A stretch of 64,000 nt of DNA from Ascaris suum (Eukaryota; Nematoda; Chromadorea; Rhabditida; Ascarididae): NCBI GenBank assembly GCA_013433145.1, contig CM024173.1, forward strand, positions 11,490,322 to 11,554,321, in the 5' to 3' direction. The notes below the pieces were generated by a model that was not told where the DNA came from, made no database searches, and was given only the letters and a program-made list of their open reading frames with translations. Made by a program: the position numbers and the translations under genes. Below, in pieces: positions 63,650-64,000 of this stretch; the stretch's first letter is position 1; each line of letters opens with the position of its first letter.

Positions 63650-64000
63650 AGTACACATGAATATCAACAAGAAAAGGTCATTTCATAGATTCTCATTTAC
63701 TTAATTCAATCCACGGCGCTGGTTTAATCAAAATACTTGTGTGAATGGGTGCATGGAAGGAAAAAACCTCAATAGGGAGGAAGAACTTGAACTTAGTGTG
63801 TTTGATCTTGAGACCATAAGACGGCTTTAAAGCAAAACGCGATTGCGAGCGAATTGTTTCAACGATGTGTTTAATATGGTGTGTAGGATGTAAGAAAGAC
63901 CAGTATCGTGTCCGATCGGCTTCACATATGCCTCATCACTTAACAAATGAAAGTCTTATTAATTACAATATTATCTGTGCATTTATCTAAAAAATATTCA

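Overview
This is an AT-rich animal nuclear window (about two-thirds A+T by eye). It has very long introns, long (TA)n microsatellites, poly-G/poly-C runs and small exons. It shows no bacterial gene organisation, CRISPR array or operon. Short pyrimidine tracts running into CAG/TAG acceptors, together with the protein matches, point to an invertebrate. A nematode-like helminth is my best guess, but this is inferred and not proven.

The window is dominated by one minus-strand gene. I rebuilt it by hand from 15 exons between 60077 and 11786. All 14 exon junctions keep one open reading frame, giving at least 1009 codons and ending in a stop at 11786-11788. The product belongs to the SORBS/CAP (ponsin, ArgBP2, vinexin) family of cytoskeletal adaptors. 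From N to C terminus it has a low-complexity N-terminal part coded by small in-frame exons, a long Ser/Pro-rich exon ending in a SoHo motif (WYKHMF), a nematode-style middle region with a CxxC motif, a charged helix with an RRHG signature also present in vertebrate SORBS1, and three SH3 domains. The last SH3 domain is nearly identical in core motifs to the vertebrate one. The 5' end was not found and may lie beyond 60.1 kb or outside the window.

Layout in plus coordinates: 1-11322 is flanking, intergenic-looking DNA with three (TA)n tracts, a probable solo LTR (6902-7278) and two weak coding-like islands. 11786-12686 holds the two exons of SH3-3. 12687-22902 is a 10.2 kb intron with a 227-bp (TA)n, a broken coding-like block on the minus strand (about 14617-16045) and a 638-bp inverted-repeat element (20920-21557). 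22903-29091 holds SH3-2, SH3-1 and the charged helix. 31221-32643 holds the middle region. 32644-44517 is an 11.9 kb intron. 44518-45604 is the SoHo exon. 49948-60077 holds five small 5' exons. 60078-64000 has repeats only.

The points most worth a second look are: five of the 14 introns starting with GTTCG rather than GTAAG/GTGAG; four consecutive small exons whose lengths are all multiples of three in phase 0, a layout suited to combinatorial exon skipping; the intronic broken gene; and the long inverted repeat. I saw no obviously new multi-gene system.
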